DNA from: Planctomycetota bacterium
Lineage (GTDB): Bacteria; Planctomycetota; Planctomycetia; Pirellulales; UBA7805
Assembly: GCA_003389215.1 (NCBI GenBank)
Contig: QQVP01000048.1
Coordinates: forward strand, 1-43,673
DNA: 43,673 bases
Direction of reading: 5' to 3'
Below are positions 1 to 7,403 of this stretch, piece by piece. Position numbers and translations under genes: made by a program. The notes under the pieces were generated by a model. It was not told the DNA's origin, did no database searches, and saw nothing but the letters and a program-made list of their open reading frames with translations. Positions within the stretch are counted from its first letter, which is position 1; each line of letters opens with the position of its first letter.

Positions 1-2
1 TC

Positions 3-1574
3 CTCATCCTCGTCGACGACATGGGCTACAGCGACCTGGGGTGCTACGGCGGCGAGATTCAAACGCCCCACATCGACGCCCTGGCCCGCGGCGGACTGCG
101 GTTCAGCACCTTCTACAATGCCGGCCGCTGCTGCCCCACACGGGCGTCGCTGTTGACCGGTCTGTATGCCCATCAGACGGGCGTGGGGCGCATGACCCGC
201 GACGAGAAGCTGCCGGGCTATCGCGGACGACTGATGCGCAACTGCGTCACGATTGCCGAAGTGCTGCGGGACGCGGGCTATCACACCGCGATGGCCGGCA
301 AGTGGCACCTTTCGGTTACCGAGATGTTGCCGCGCCACATGCGGCACCTGAACAACCAGCTGATCCGGCCGACGTTCTCGGACGTCGAGACCTATCCGGT
401 GAGCCGCGGCTTCGATCGCCACTACGGCATCATTTGGGGCGTGGTCAACTTCTTCGATCCCTTCACGCTGGTCAACGATCTGGAACCGGTACGGAGCGTG
501 CCTGAGGACTACTACATCACCGACGCTCTGAACGATTACGCGGTGCGCTGTCTGGAAGAGCACGATCCGGAGAGCGGGCCGATCTTTCTCTATCTGGCCC
601 ACACTGCGCCGCACTGGCCGTTGCACGCGCTGCCTGAGGACATCGAAAAGTACCAGGACACGTATACCGCAGGCTGGCGACCGGTTCGCGACGCCCGCTA
701 TCGTCGCCAGGTCGAGATGGGATTGATCGATCCGCAGACCTGCCGCCTCAGCCCCCGGCATCCGGCCGAAGCGAACTGGGCGACCAACGAACATCGCGAC
801 TGGGATGCACGGGCGATGGCCGTGCACGCGGCGATGATCGATCGCGTCGATCAGGGTTTGGGCCGCGTGATCGCCAAGCTGAAAGAAAAGCAGATGTTCG
901 ACAACACGCTGATCCTGTTCCTCTCCGACAACGGGGCAAGTCCCGAACGGCCGGGCGTGCCGGGCTTCGACCGCGTTTCGGAAACTCGCGACGGTCGGCC
1001 CGTGCAATACTTCGGCCCCGACATGCCGCGGGACCGGCTGCCGGGCGACGAGACGACCGTGGCCGGCATCGGACCGATGTGGGCCAACGTGAGCAACACG
1101 CCGTTTCGCTATTGGAAAGGGAGCCACTTCGAAGGCGGCATTCGCACGCCGATGATCGCCCATTGGCCGGCCGGTTTGACCGCCAAGGCGAATTCGATCA
1201 CGCACCAGCCGGGGCACCTGATCGACGTGATGGCAACCTGTTTGGAGGTGGCCGGACTCGACTATCCCGAAGAGTACGACGGCCACGCGATCACGCCGCT
1301 CGAAGGCCGCAGCTTGCTGCCGATTCTCGAGGGTCGCGAGCGCGCCGGACACGCGGCCCTCTACTTCGAACACTATGACGAGCGGGCGATGCGTGAGGGC
1401 GATTGGAAGTTGGTCGCTGCTGAGAAATCGGCTTGGGAGCTTTATGATTTGAGGGTCGATCAGTCGGAACTGAACAACGTCGCTGCGGAACATCCCGAAC
1501 GGGTCGAGGCGATGGTGGCCCGCTGGCAGGCCTGGGCCGAGCGCTGTGGCGTGTTGCGGCCGGCAGAAGAATAG
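3..1574 (+). CDS. Sulfatase (arylsulfatase family), 5'-truncated by the window edge
   Basis: Type I sulfatase, hydrolysing sulfate esters of carbohydrates or aryl compounds and probably exported. The frame is open from base 3 and reads LILVDD just before the first internal Met at base 21. The usual sulfatase N-terminus is a metal-binding LILVDDMGYSDLGCYG, so the true start and signal peptide lie outside the window. Counting from that Met, the formylglycine motif CCPTR is at residues 37-41, with Cys37 as the modified residue. It is followed by ASLLTG, the AGKWHL motif, a second metal site in SDNGAS, and the KGSHFEGGIRTP segment near the C-terminal subdomain. The C-terminus is complete. The substrate cannot be told from sequence. 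Activity would need a formylglycine-generating enzyme or anaerobic sulfatase maturase encoded elsewhere. It is convergent with the NUDIX gene 93 bases downstream. Confidence 0.93.
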   Translation, partial: LILVDDMGYSDLGCYGGEIQTPHIDALARGGLRFSTFYNAGRCCPTRASLLTGLYAHQTGVGRMTRDEKLPGYRGRLMRNCVTIAEVLRDAGYHTAMAGKWHLSVTEMLPRHMRHLNNQLIRPTFSDVETYPVSRGFDRHYGIIWGVVNFFDPFTLVNDLEPVRSVPEDYYITDALNDYAVRCLEEHDPESGPIFLYLAHTAPHWPLHALPEDIEKYQDTYTAGWRPVRDARYRRQVEMGLIDPQTCRLSPRHPAEANWATNEHRDWDARAMAVHAAMIDRVDQGLGRVIAKLKEKQMFDNTLILFLSDNGASPERPGVPGFDRVSETRDGRPVQYFGPDMPRDRLPGDETTVAGIGPMWANVSNTPFRYWKGSHFEGGIRTPMIAHWPAGLTAKANSITHQPGHLIDVMATCLEVAGLDYPEEYDGHAITPLEGRSLLPILEGRERAGHAALYFEHYDERAMREGDWKLVAAEKSAWELYDLRVDQSELNNVAAEHPERVEAMVARWQAWAERCGVLRPAEE

Positions 1575-1667
1575 GCAAGGCGTCGCGGGCAGACGCCGAA
1601 CGGCGTACGAGGCGAGCGGGGTGAGGGGGAAATCGCGGTGCAGGCCAACGACGTGACGGGCAGCGAC

Positions 1668-2261
1668 TTAGCGCAACAGACCGAGCAGCAGTTCGTGCGA
1701 CACGGCGCGGAAGACACCCCAGTCGTGACGTCCCTCTTCGTCTTCGTCGAGACTTCGCAGCGTCGTGGCCACGTCGGCCAGCTCGTGTTGCGGAATCCAG
1801 CAGAAGTCCTCGATGCCTTCGCTATCGTCTTCCGGTACCGGTTCCCCTTCGACGCCACCGGCGTGAAACAGGTAGGAGACGAACGGCACCGCCCGCTGCC
1901 CGTCGGTGAACTCGTACGACAACACGCCCAGGAATCGCTCGTCGCGAACGGGCAACTGCGTCTCTTCCTGCACCTCGCGATGAAACGTTTTGGCGACCGG
2001 TTCACCCCAGTCGATGCCTCCGGTGGGAAGTCGATAGAGACCGTTGGGATACGAGTACTTCGTGTGCAGCAGCACGGCGCCATCGGGTCGCGTCAATGCG
2101 AAGACGATCTCGCCGCGGCGACTCTCGTTGACGCGCTTGTAATGCCGCACCGAGGTGGACTGCATCTCGATCGTCACGTGCCGACGGGTGAAGTCGCCGT
2201 ATTGCTCCGCCAGACGGGTCAGCTCGTCCTCGTCGATCATCTTGTCCAAGTTGTTGGCCAT
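1668..2261 (-). CDS. NUDIX hydrolase domain protein
   Basis: A 197-residue NUDIX-fold protein expected to hydrolyse a nucleoside diphosphate linked to another moiety; the substrate is unknown. The NUDIX box lies at residues 81-103: a Gly, five residues, Glu87, seven residues, then REVQEETQL. The catalytic RExxEE core is intact, but the Gly normally following EE-x is Gln102. An N-terminal segment of about 50 residues precedes the domain. The C-terminus is acidic, with a DEDEEGRHD stretch. The start is supported by an AAGGA-type ribosome binding site five bases before the ATG. It looks monocistronic: the next minus-strand gene upstream starts at 3221 and ends 85 bases before it. The family call is firm, and any particular substrate would be a guess. 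Confidence 0.88.
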   Translation of the reverse strand: MANNLDKMIDEDELTRLAEQYGDFTRRHVTIEMQSTSVRHYKRVNESRRGEIVFALTRPDGAVLLHTKYSYPNGLYRLPTGGIDWGEPVAKTFHREVQEETQLPVRDERFLGVLSYEFTDGQRAVPFVSYLFHAGGVEGEPVPEDDSEGIEDFCWIPQHELADVATTLRSLDEDEEGRHDWGVFRAVSHELLLGLLR

Positions 2262-2345
2262 GCGGATCCTTCTTCCCGTCGGTTTCCTCGGTCGTCTCGT
2301 TCTTCCGGTGCGTGCTGTGCTCTGACACGCGCCGCGGCGTCGCCG

Positions 2346-3221
2346 TTACGATTCCCGCCGCTGCGCGAACATCCAGTCCAACAGGCCCGAATCGTCGGCA
2401 TAGGCCGGTACCCAACTGTGATGGCCGAAACCGGGATACTCCGTGTACTTCGGCGTGCCTCCGGCCGCCTTGATCGCGGTGATCATGTTCCGCGAACGCG
2501 CCACCGGCACCGCGGCGTCCTCATCCCCATGAAACGCCCAGACGGGAATGCCAACCAGGCGGGCCGCCTGCGACTCGTCCCCGCCACCACAAATCGGGGC
2601 CACGGCCGCGAAGAGTTCCGGATGACGCACCGCCAGGTCCCAGCTGCCGTAGCCTCCCATGGACAGCCCCGTCAGATAGACGCGGTTCGCATCGACCGCC
2701 TCGTCGCGCATCACTTCCTGCAACATGCCGAGCGCCGCGCGGAGAGGTGGAGCCGGCGCATCGCTGAGGGGCTCCGCCTCGGCGGCCGACCAGTCGACGT
2801 CCGCCCAGCGCTCCTCCGCCGGACACTGCGGAGCGATTAGAAAGCAGGGGTACTTTGCCCGCCGCTCCGCCGTGGCCATGCTTTCGGGCAGGTACAAGAG
2901 CTGCTTGCGATTGTCGTCGCCGCGCTCCCCAGCACCGTGCAGAAACAGGATGACCGGATACTTCCGACCCGGCTCGACCGCCTGCGGCCGCAGCAGTCGA
3001 TAGCGAAAGTCGCGGACCTTGCCGTCGGCGCTCGTGAACGAGAACGTGCGCTCTTCGAAGGCTTCCATCGTCGAGTCCTCACCCGTCGAGTCCTCAGCTG
3101 TCGAGTCCTCGGCTGTCGGGTCCTCGGCCACGGCACGCGTCGGCCCGAAGCAGGCGGCGCCAAAAACGGCCAGACCGCCGAGCAGTGCGGAGCCGATCGT
3201 GAATTGCCGCCGTCGACGCAT
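2346..3221 (-). CDS. Secreted alpha/beta hydrolase (PHB depolymerase/feruloyl esterase-like)
   Basis: A 291-residue exported esterase. An n-region MRRRRQ and a hydrophobic stretch to about residue 31 form a signal peptide, ending near RAVAED. A short acidic linker of repeated EDST-type units (residues 33-51) separates it from the hydrolase domain. That domain shows the oxyanion-type LFLHGAGERG around residue 95, nucleophile Ser187 in GLSMGGYG, Asp235 in HGDEDAAVPV and His267 in GFGHHSW, a complete Ser-Asp-His triad. The pattern matches planctomycete prolyl oligopeptidase/PHB-depolymerase-like esterases that act on polymer side chains or acetyl esters. The real substrate is unknown. The linker is encoded by a 15-bp tandem repeat, annotated separately. 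Confidence 0.88.
   Translation of the reverse strand: MRRRRQFTIGSALLGGLAVFGAACFGPTRAVAEDPTAEDSTAEDSTGEDSTMEAFEERTFSFTSADGKVRDFRYRLLRPQAVEPGRKYPVILFLHGAGERGDDNRKQLLYLPESMATAERRAKYPCFLIAPQCPAEERWADVDWSAAEAEPLSDAPAPPLRAALGMLQEVMRDEAVDANRVYLTGLSMGGYGSWDLAVRHPELFAAVAPICGGGDESQAARLVGIPVWAFHGDEDAAVPVARSRNMITAIKAAGGTPKYTEYPGFGHHSWVPAYADDSGLLDWMFAQRRES
3070..3129 (-). repeat. 15-bp tandem repeat inside the esterase gene
   Basis: Four head-to-tail 15-bp units, consensus GTCGAGTCCTCRGCT on the plus strand, begin at 3070, 3085, 3100 and 3115. On the coding strand they give four acidic pentapeptides of the type AEDST. The array falls in the linker between signal peptide and catalytic domain, so copy-number change would keep the frame and alter only linker length. 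Confidence 0.9.
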
Positions 3222-3368
3222 GAGGGAGAAGTTCCTCGGCTACCCGTCGCCAAAGCGGCCATCGTAACACGCGGAACGGTCGCTGGGCAGGGCGTTGCGC
3301 GGATGGTCAGAGCGGCTGTCAGCGGCGTCGCTGCCGTTCGATTTGCCCCCGAGGTTCACGACAGTGCG

Positions 3369-3438
3369 TGGACCGGCGGTGGAGGGGCGCTGTCCGTTTC
3401 GCAGACGAAATCACCTCCACCGCCGCTTGCCCGTCCAC
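3369..3438. repeat. Long inverted repeat between two minus-strand genes
   Basis: GGCGGTGGAGG at 3375-3385 is perfectly inverted as CCTCCACCGCC at 3414-3424. An outer GTGGAC/GTCCAC pair lies at 3368-3373 and 3433-3438. It sits about 55 bases beyond the stop of the coiled-coil gene and 150 bases upstream of the esterase. It could be a transcription terminator without a clear T-run, or an mRNA 3'-end stabiliser. Its role is inferred only from position. Confidence 0.55.
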
Positions 3439-3480
3439 ACCTGGCCCCTCACCCCGACTGCATCACCTTGTGGCCTGGCG

Positions 3481-3990
3481 TCAGCGCGAATCCTCGCTTG
3501 CCCGCGACGGCTCGGCGCTACGCGACTGGGCTCTTCGCTGCCGCGAGGCTTCTCGCAAACGATTCACCTCGGCCAACTGCTCGGCAGTCAGCACGGCGGC
3601 CACTTCATCGGCCCGTTGCGAGCGGAGTTCGTTCATCTTCTTGCGGAGCTCGCGAATCTGAGCTTCGAAGGCCGCCAGTTCGTCCTTGTAGCGGCGCTGA
3701 ATCGCGTAGATCGTTTCCCGCTGCTCTTCGTCGACGACACGGCCGTAATAGTTCGGCAACCGCCCCCGCGGCTCCGCCCGTCGCGACTTCTTGTTTTTGT
3801 CCTGATCCGCGTCCTGCTGGGCAGCGGCCGCTGCCCCCTCACTGGCCGCCCCGTCTGCGGCCGGCTCCGCGGTGGCTGGCGCGGTGGTGGCGGGCGCGGT
3901 ACCGGCATCATCGGCGAAGACCCCGGACGCCAGAGAGAAAACTAGAAGAGAGAAGAACGCCACACCTGCGTCTCGAAAACCGCGCTTCAT
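3481..3990 (-). CDS. Secreted coiled-coil protein, Spy/LTxxQ-like, unknown function
   Basis: The 169-residue product starts at the ATG at 3990, giving MKRGFRDAG, then a hydrophobic core and a clear cleavage site at VFADD. A longer frame from 4044 would place 18 charged residues before the signal peptide, so it was not used. After the signal comes a low-complexity Ala/Thr/Pro-rich segment to about residue 55 and a basic patch (KNKKSRR). A predicted long helix with LAAFEAQIRELRKKMNELR follows, then LTAEQLAEVNRLRE, which resembles the LTxxQ motif of Spy/CpxP-like periplasmic proteins. A role in envelope stress is possible but only suggested by this resemblance. Its stop at 3481 is followed by a strong inverted repeat. 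Confidence 0.75.
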   Translation of the reverse strand: MKRGFRDAGVAFFSLLVFSLASGVFADDAGTAPATTAPATAEPAADGAASEGAAAAAQQDADQDKNKKSRRAEPRGRLPNYYGRVVDEEQRETIYAIQRRYKDELAAFEAQIRELRKKMNELRSQRADEVAAVLTAEQLAEVNRLREASRQRRAQSRSAEPSRASEDSR

Positions 3991-4182
3991 CGGGCTGCCC
4001 TTTCGTGCGAGAAGTTCAACGATCGCGCGGCACCGGCGCGCCACGCCTGCTTCAACGAAAACCTCATTATGTCAGCTTCGGGAACCCAGCCAAGTAGTTA
4101 GCCCCAAAATGGCGGGTACCCGCAAGTAACCCCGCGGCAATTTCCAAGCTTCAGCCGGGAGACACCGATTTGAGAACTCGAA

Positions 4183-4285
4183 TTATTGAGCCCTGCGCAG
4201 CCAATGAACCAGGCCGACCAGCGGGAGGCCGGCATTTCCGCCATCACCGCCGCCGCGAAGGGCTCATTAACAACGCAGCCATCAA
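4183..4285 (+). repeat. 103-bp dispersed palindromic element, copy A
   Basis: This 103-bp block is repeated in inverted orientation at 16235-16337 with only three mismatches over the full length and no gaps. Its own ends are imperfect inverted repeats: TTATTGAGCCCTGCGC at 4183-4198 against the complement of GCGAAGGGCTCATTAA at 4255-4270, 14 of 16 matching. A GC-rich inner segment contains further GGCC and GCCGG palindromes. There is no coding capacity for a transposase, so it fits a MITE or REP-like element. No target-site duplication is evident in the flanks. Confidence 0.88.
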
Positions 4286-4360
4286 AAAGACGGTCGATTG
4301 GCCTGCCCGCACGAACCGTGACCCGAAGACGGCGGCCAAGCGCCGCTGGCGAGGGCCCCA

Positions 4361-4390
4361 GAAAAAGCCAGGGCCCGGCCTGCCCTGGGG
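4361..4390 (-). terminator. Intrinsic terminator, minus strand
   Basis: On the minus strand a 7-bp stem CCAGGGC/GCCCTGG (4382-4388 and 4368-4374) with a 7-base loop is followed directly by CTTTTTC. This is a textbook rho-independent terminator, and it ends the RNA-like unit starting near 4545. No annotated long gene lies just upstream, so it implies a short transcript. Confidence 0.75.
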
Positions 4391-4483
4391 CGCGACCGAG
4401 CCCTGTGACTCGTAGTCAGGATCAAATTGAGGTGATCCCTACGAGATGGTGGCTGCCTGGTTCCGGCAGCCCGCCGGCTGTCG

Positions 4484-4525
4484 TTAGCCGCAGCCACCTC
4501 GCTGGCTTGTACATTCAGATAACAA
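4484..4525 (-). CDS. Putative 13-residue peptide (MLSECTSQRGGCG)
   Basis: A TTG-started frame of 13 codons encodes MLSECTSQRGGCG and ends in TAA. It is called because AAGGAGGT lies exactly six bases upstream, the best ribosome binding site in the window, and because it sits inside a compact hairpin/terminator unit. The stop codon lies inside the 5' arm of hairpin 1, so ribosome position would influence folding, as in leader-peptide attenuators. The same frame is open further upstream (to 4675), so a longer Cys-containing product is possible but lacks its own ribosome site. Two Cys and a Gly-rich tail are the only visible features. Confidence 0.4.
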   Translation of the reverse strand: MLSECTSQRGGCG

Positions 4526-4873
4526 TGGACCACCTCCTTTCTTACACGGTTTGCCGCGGGAACCTTGCGGATTTCCAGCATCCACGTCCACCGCGGGCGG
4601 AATAGTCCTTCGTGCCGCGTAAGCACGAACCGGTATGTCTATGATTGTCAAAATGGAAGCGCCCGGCAATAGCAACGCCTAAGCCGGGACGCCAGTGAAT
4701 GTTAAGACACGATCAAGGTCTTCAGGTTCGCGCCCCCGCCCGTCATCAGTTTAAGGGGACCAGGCGGCGGGGTCGGGGCAGGCCGAACGAATTCGCGTCG
4801 GCGAGGATATACACGGACCTTCAAGATCGCCCCCGCCTGGCCGGCCTTCCGCGGTCGAGGTCCTCGGCCCGCG

Positions 4874-5119
4874 TTAGCGGCGATCTTCGTAGACGGTGAA
4901 TGCCAGCAGTTCCAACTGCTCGTCGCTCATCACGTCGACCAGTTCCTCATCCCAGCCGAATCGCTCCCGCAGCCGGTCGACCAGATCGGCCATGCCGTAG
5001 TTGGCGTGGCGGATCTCTTGCAGGTCGTTGTCGCGGCAGAAACCTGTCAGCGGTTCGCCGTCGCGATCCACGTCGCCGCCCACGACATCTTCATCCAGCT
5101 CCTCGCTTCGTTCGCTCAT
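4874..5119 (-). CDS. Small acidic protein, unknown function
   Basis: An 81-residue product if started at the ATG at 5119 (MSERSEELDED); a longer frame from 5185 adds 22 Arg/Ser-rich residues that look non-coding. It has an acidic N-terminal third, a single CRDND segment near residue 30, and a C-terminal helical region, LVDRLRERFGWDEELVDVMSDEQLE, described here by its key residues at 45-70. There is no signal peptide or membrane segment. It was not recognised as any family. Composition and absence of Cys/Arg bias favour a real gene. The upstream neighbour, the LuxR gene, is divergent. Confidence 0.6.
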   Translation of the reverse strand: MSERSEELDEDVVGGDVDRDGEPLTGFCRDNDLQEIRHANYGMADLVDRLRERFGWDEELVDVMSDEQLELLAFTVYEDRR

Positions 5120-5467
5120 CCGCGCCTCGCTGCTGGATTGGGTCCGCGAGCGGCCAGCAAATCCCCGGCCGCCGGTGACAAACATAGGTGGCCCGCCGAC
5201 GCGGCTTGGGCATCGACGTGAGGGAACTCCAAGGGCGGAGTCCCCATGCGCCGACGGGCCACGCAGTCGCTACTCTGCTCGAAGTAACGAGAAGCCCAAG
5301 CCTTCTTCGCCTTCGTCCACGCAGGATGGGAGGGGGGGAATCGCTGCTGCGCGGACAAGGATTTCTATACGCCGCGTTTTGGGTGTGGTATCCTCAACTT
5401 CCGCTACGCGACGCGGCTTTTTTCGCGTTCTTTCTGGCGGTTTCCGCTACCGCAATCGGAGGCGGCT
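5120..5467. other. Divergent intergenic region upstream of the LuxR-type gene
   Basis: A 348-base gap between divergent genes at 5119 and 5468. No tandem repeat, RNA or recognisable operator was seen. It should hold promoters for both neighbours, but I could not identify a good -35/-10 pair. A GGAGG ribosome site at 5458-5462 belongs to the LuxR-type gene. Confidence 0.4.
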
Positions 5468-5995
5468 ATGCGACATGTCCACTTCGTGGCCGGTCTCGAC
5501 CAAGAGGCCCGCTTCGTCCACTACTTCTGCTGCGATTCGATCGACCTGGCCGCCGATCCCGCAGAGATGATCGGGCGGCAGCTCGGCTCGCGGGCCCGCA
5601 CCGACGACGACGCCCGCCGACTGCGCTCGACGTTTTCCGAGTGCGTGCTGACGGGCGATCCGCAGGAGTGCGTGATCACAGACGACGTGAGCGGCGTGAT
5701 TCAATGCCGCTTCGAGAAGGTGGTGCAGCGGCGCGACCGGGCCTTTCACAGCGACGACGAGGTGGTGGCGATCGCCGTGGCATGTCAGTTGCCGGGCGAC
5801 ATCGACCTAAGCCAGCGCGAGCAGCAGATCGTGCGGCTGATCTGCCAGGACAAGAGCAACTCGGAGATCGCGGCGGCCTTGAAGCTGGCCGGTTCGACGG
5901 TGGAGACGCACCGGCAGAACATTCGCAAGAAGATCGGCGCCGGCGGCACGGCCGGCATCGTGCTCTACGCGGTGCAACACGGGCTGGTGGATTAG
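5468..5995 (+). CDS. LuxR-family transcriptional regulator with atypical N-terminus
   Basis: A 175-residue DNA-binding regulator. The C-terminal GerE/LuxR helix-turn-helix spans about residues 113-175, with LSQREQQIVRLICQDKSN and the recognition region STVETHRQNIRKKIG. The N-terminal 110 residues look like a small alpha/beta sensor, possibly PAS-like, with FHSDDEVVAIAVA before the linker. They lack the phospho-acceptor pattern of a response-regulator receiver. A GGAGG ribosome site five bases before the ATG fixes the start. No cognate kinase lies beside it; the nearest in the window is at 35163. Its signal and targets are unknown. Confidence 0.88.
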   Translation: MRHVHFVAGLDQEARFVHYFCCDSIDLAADPAEMIGRQLGSRARTDDDARRLRSTFSECVLTGDPQECVITDDVSGVIQCRFEKVVQRRDRAFHSDDEVVAIAVACQLPGDIDLSQREQQIVRLICQDKSNSEIAAALKLAGSTVETHRQNIRKKIGAGGTAGIVLYAVQHGLVD

Positions 5996-6164
5996 AGCGT
6001 GTTTAGGATAGGTGTAGCGTCGTTGGCGCCGGCGAGGCAAGTTTGGCAAGGAGGCCGAAGCAGACGAATTGGTGGATTCGTCGATGCAGGTCGACGTCGC
6101 CAAGCACAGCCGTAGCTAGCCAAGACGCTAGAGATAAACTAGGCGCGCTCTATGGGAGAGGACG

Positions 6165-6290
6165 GGGTGCCATGTTCACGCTTGTGTGGACATGCTTGGC
6201 TCGTGTGTGCATATGCTTGGTCGCAGCACTGGCGGAGCCCGTGCCACCCACAACCCTTCGTTACACACACGGGCAGAGCCCGTGCCACCC
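6165..6290. repeat. Dispersed intergenic repeat cluster (GGGTGCCATG... type)
   Basis: Between convergent genes, 6165-6195 matches 43573-43604 at about 28 of 32 positions with one gap (core GGGTGCCATGTTCACGC). Two direct copies of GAGCCCGTGCCACCC lie at 6235-6249 and 6276-6290, 41 bases apart. A related GGCGAAGTGCCGCCC lies at the far right of the window. This is a degenerate dispersed repeat family with no coding content. I see no gene in 5996-6293. Confidence 0.7.
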
Positions 6291-6293
6291 GCC

Positions 6294-7403
6294 CTACACC
6301 TCGAACCGGTCGTTGCAGGCGAGATCGAACGACTCGGCAACCGCGCGATTGGTGATCTCGCCCGCGTGAATGTTGATCGCCCGGGCGATCGGCGCGCGGG
6401 CTGCCGCGGCCGCTTCGATCCCCTCGCGAGCGATCTCCAAGGCCCAGGGCAAGGTCACGTTGCAGAGGGCAAACGTACTCGTGCGGCCGACCGCGCCCGG
6501 CATGTTGGTGACGCAGTAGTGCACCACGTCATGCACGACGAAGGTCGGGTCGCTGTGCGTGGTGGGGCGACTGGTGCCGACGCAGCCCCCCTGGTCGATG
6601 GCCACGTCGATGATCACGCTGCCCGGCTTCATCAACTTGAGGTCTTCCTCCTCGATCAGTCGCGGGGCCTTGGCCCCGGGAATCAGCACCGCGCCGATCA
6701 CCAGATCGGCCTGGGCGAGTTGTTCGCGAATCGTGTGGCGGTCGCTGAACAGGACGTCGACGTTGGCCGGCATGATGTCGTCGAGATAGCGGAGCCGTTC
6801 CATATTGATGTCGAGCAGGCGCACGTCGGCGCCGAAGCCCGCGGCCACCTTGGCGGCGTTGGCCCCCACGACTCCGCCGCCGAGCACGCAGATGTTGGCC
6901 GGAGCCACGCCGGGAACCCCGCCGAGCAGAATGCCGCGCCCCATTTGCGGCCGTTCGAGAAACTTGGCCCCTTCCTGAATGCTCATGCGTCCGGCGACTT
7001 CGCTCATCGGCGTCAGCAACGGCAAGGCCCCGCTGTCGAGCCGCAGGGTCTCGTAGGCCGCGGCGGTAATGCCGCGCTCGAGCATGGCATCAACGAGCGC
7101 GCGATCGGCCGCAAAGTGGAAGTAGGTGAAGAGCGTCTGCCCGGGGCGCAACCGCGGCCATTCCTCCGCCTGCGGCTCTTTGACCTTTACGATCAGTTCG
7201 GCCCGCTCGAAGATCTCGTCGGCGGTGGCCACCAGCTCGGCCCCCTGTTCGAGATATTCGTGGTCGGGCAATCCCGAACCGAGACCGGCGCCTTGTTCGA
7301 TGAGAACCTGGTGGCCGGCGCGGACCATTTCCTCGACACCCACCGGCAACATGGCGACACGATACTCGTCGCGCTTAATCTCGCGGGGAACTCCGACGAT
7401 CAC
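6294..7403 (-). CDS. ald: Alanine dehydrogenase
   Basis: A 369-residue cytosolic enzyme that interconverts L-alanine and pyruvate plus ammonia with NAD(H). All expected residues are at canonical numbers: Arg15 in MIVGVPREIKRDEYR, Lys75 in VKVKEP, His96 in TYFHFA and Asp270 in DVAIDQGG. The NAD-binding Rossmann glycine motif GGGVVG is at 175-180. Length matches the family. The start is GTG at 7403, supported by AAAGGA about nine bases upstream. It appears monocistronic. Saccharopine dehydrogenase or transhydrogenase alpha subunits share the fold, but the residue set fits alanine dehydrogenase best. Confidence 0.97.
   Translation of the reverse strand: MIVGVPREIKRDEYRVAMLPVGVEEMVRAGHQVLIEQGAGLGSGLPDHEYLEQGAELVATADEIFERAELIVKVKEPQAEEWPRLRPGQTLFTYFHFAADRALVDAMLERGITAAAYETLRLDSGALPLLTPMSEVAGRMSIQEGAKFLERPQMGRGILLGGVPGVAPANICVLGGGVVGANAAKVAAGFGADVRLLDINMERLRYLDDIMPANVDVLFSDRHTIREQLAQADLVIGAVLIPGAKAPRLIEEEDLKLMKPGSVIIDVAIDQGGCVGTSRPTTHSDPTFVVHDVVHYCVTNMPGAVGRTSTFALCNVTLPWALEIAREGIEAAAAARAPIARAINIHAGEITNRAVAESFDLACNDRFEV

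Larger units (their letters stand above)
4361..4545 (-). ncRNA. Candidate structured small RNA or leader with a short peptide frame
   Basis: Read on the minus strand, the unit has an AAGGAGGT Shine-Dalgarno (4532-4539), a 13-codon frame (4484-4525), hairpin 1, hairpin 2 and then an intrinsic terminator. Hairpin 1 has a perfect 9-bp outer stem, GGTGGCTGC at 4448-4456 with GCAGCCACC at 4490-4498. Its inner stem of about 8 bp is topped by a four-base loop, and it overlaps the peptide stop codon. Hairpin 2 pairs CTCGTAG (4409-4415) with CTACGAG (4439-4445) and, inside that, GGATCA with TGATCC. Its minus-strand loop region contains CACCTC, complementary to GAGGTG of the Shine-Dalgarno. This suggests the RNA could hide its own ribosome site. 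No known RNA family was recognised. The pairing and regulation are inference from sequence. Confidence 0.5.
4045..4873. other. 829-base gene-poor stretch with repeat copy A and an RNA-like unit
   Basis: No convincing long gene lies here; the overlapping frames have composition and cysteine/arginine content typical of shadow frames. The stretch holds repeat copy A (4183-4285) and, on the minus strand, a terminator, two hairpins, a 13-codon frame and a perfect Shine-Dalgarno (4361-4545), annotated separately. A perfect -35-like TTGACA reads on the minus strand at 4646-4651, upstream of that unit, but no good -10 follows at normal spacing. I see nothing further in 4547-4873. Confidence 0.6.

Noticed and set aside
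4527..4545. GGACCACCTCCTTTCT resembles the 3' end of 16S rRNA
   Set aside because: No rRNA sequence precedes it; read on the other strand it is a Shine-Dalgarno in front of a short frame.
4186..4605. 139-codon frame through repeat copy A, with a matching peptide at copy B
   Set aside because: The similarity of the two peptides only reflects the 103-bp DNA repeat; outside it the frames diverge at once.
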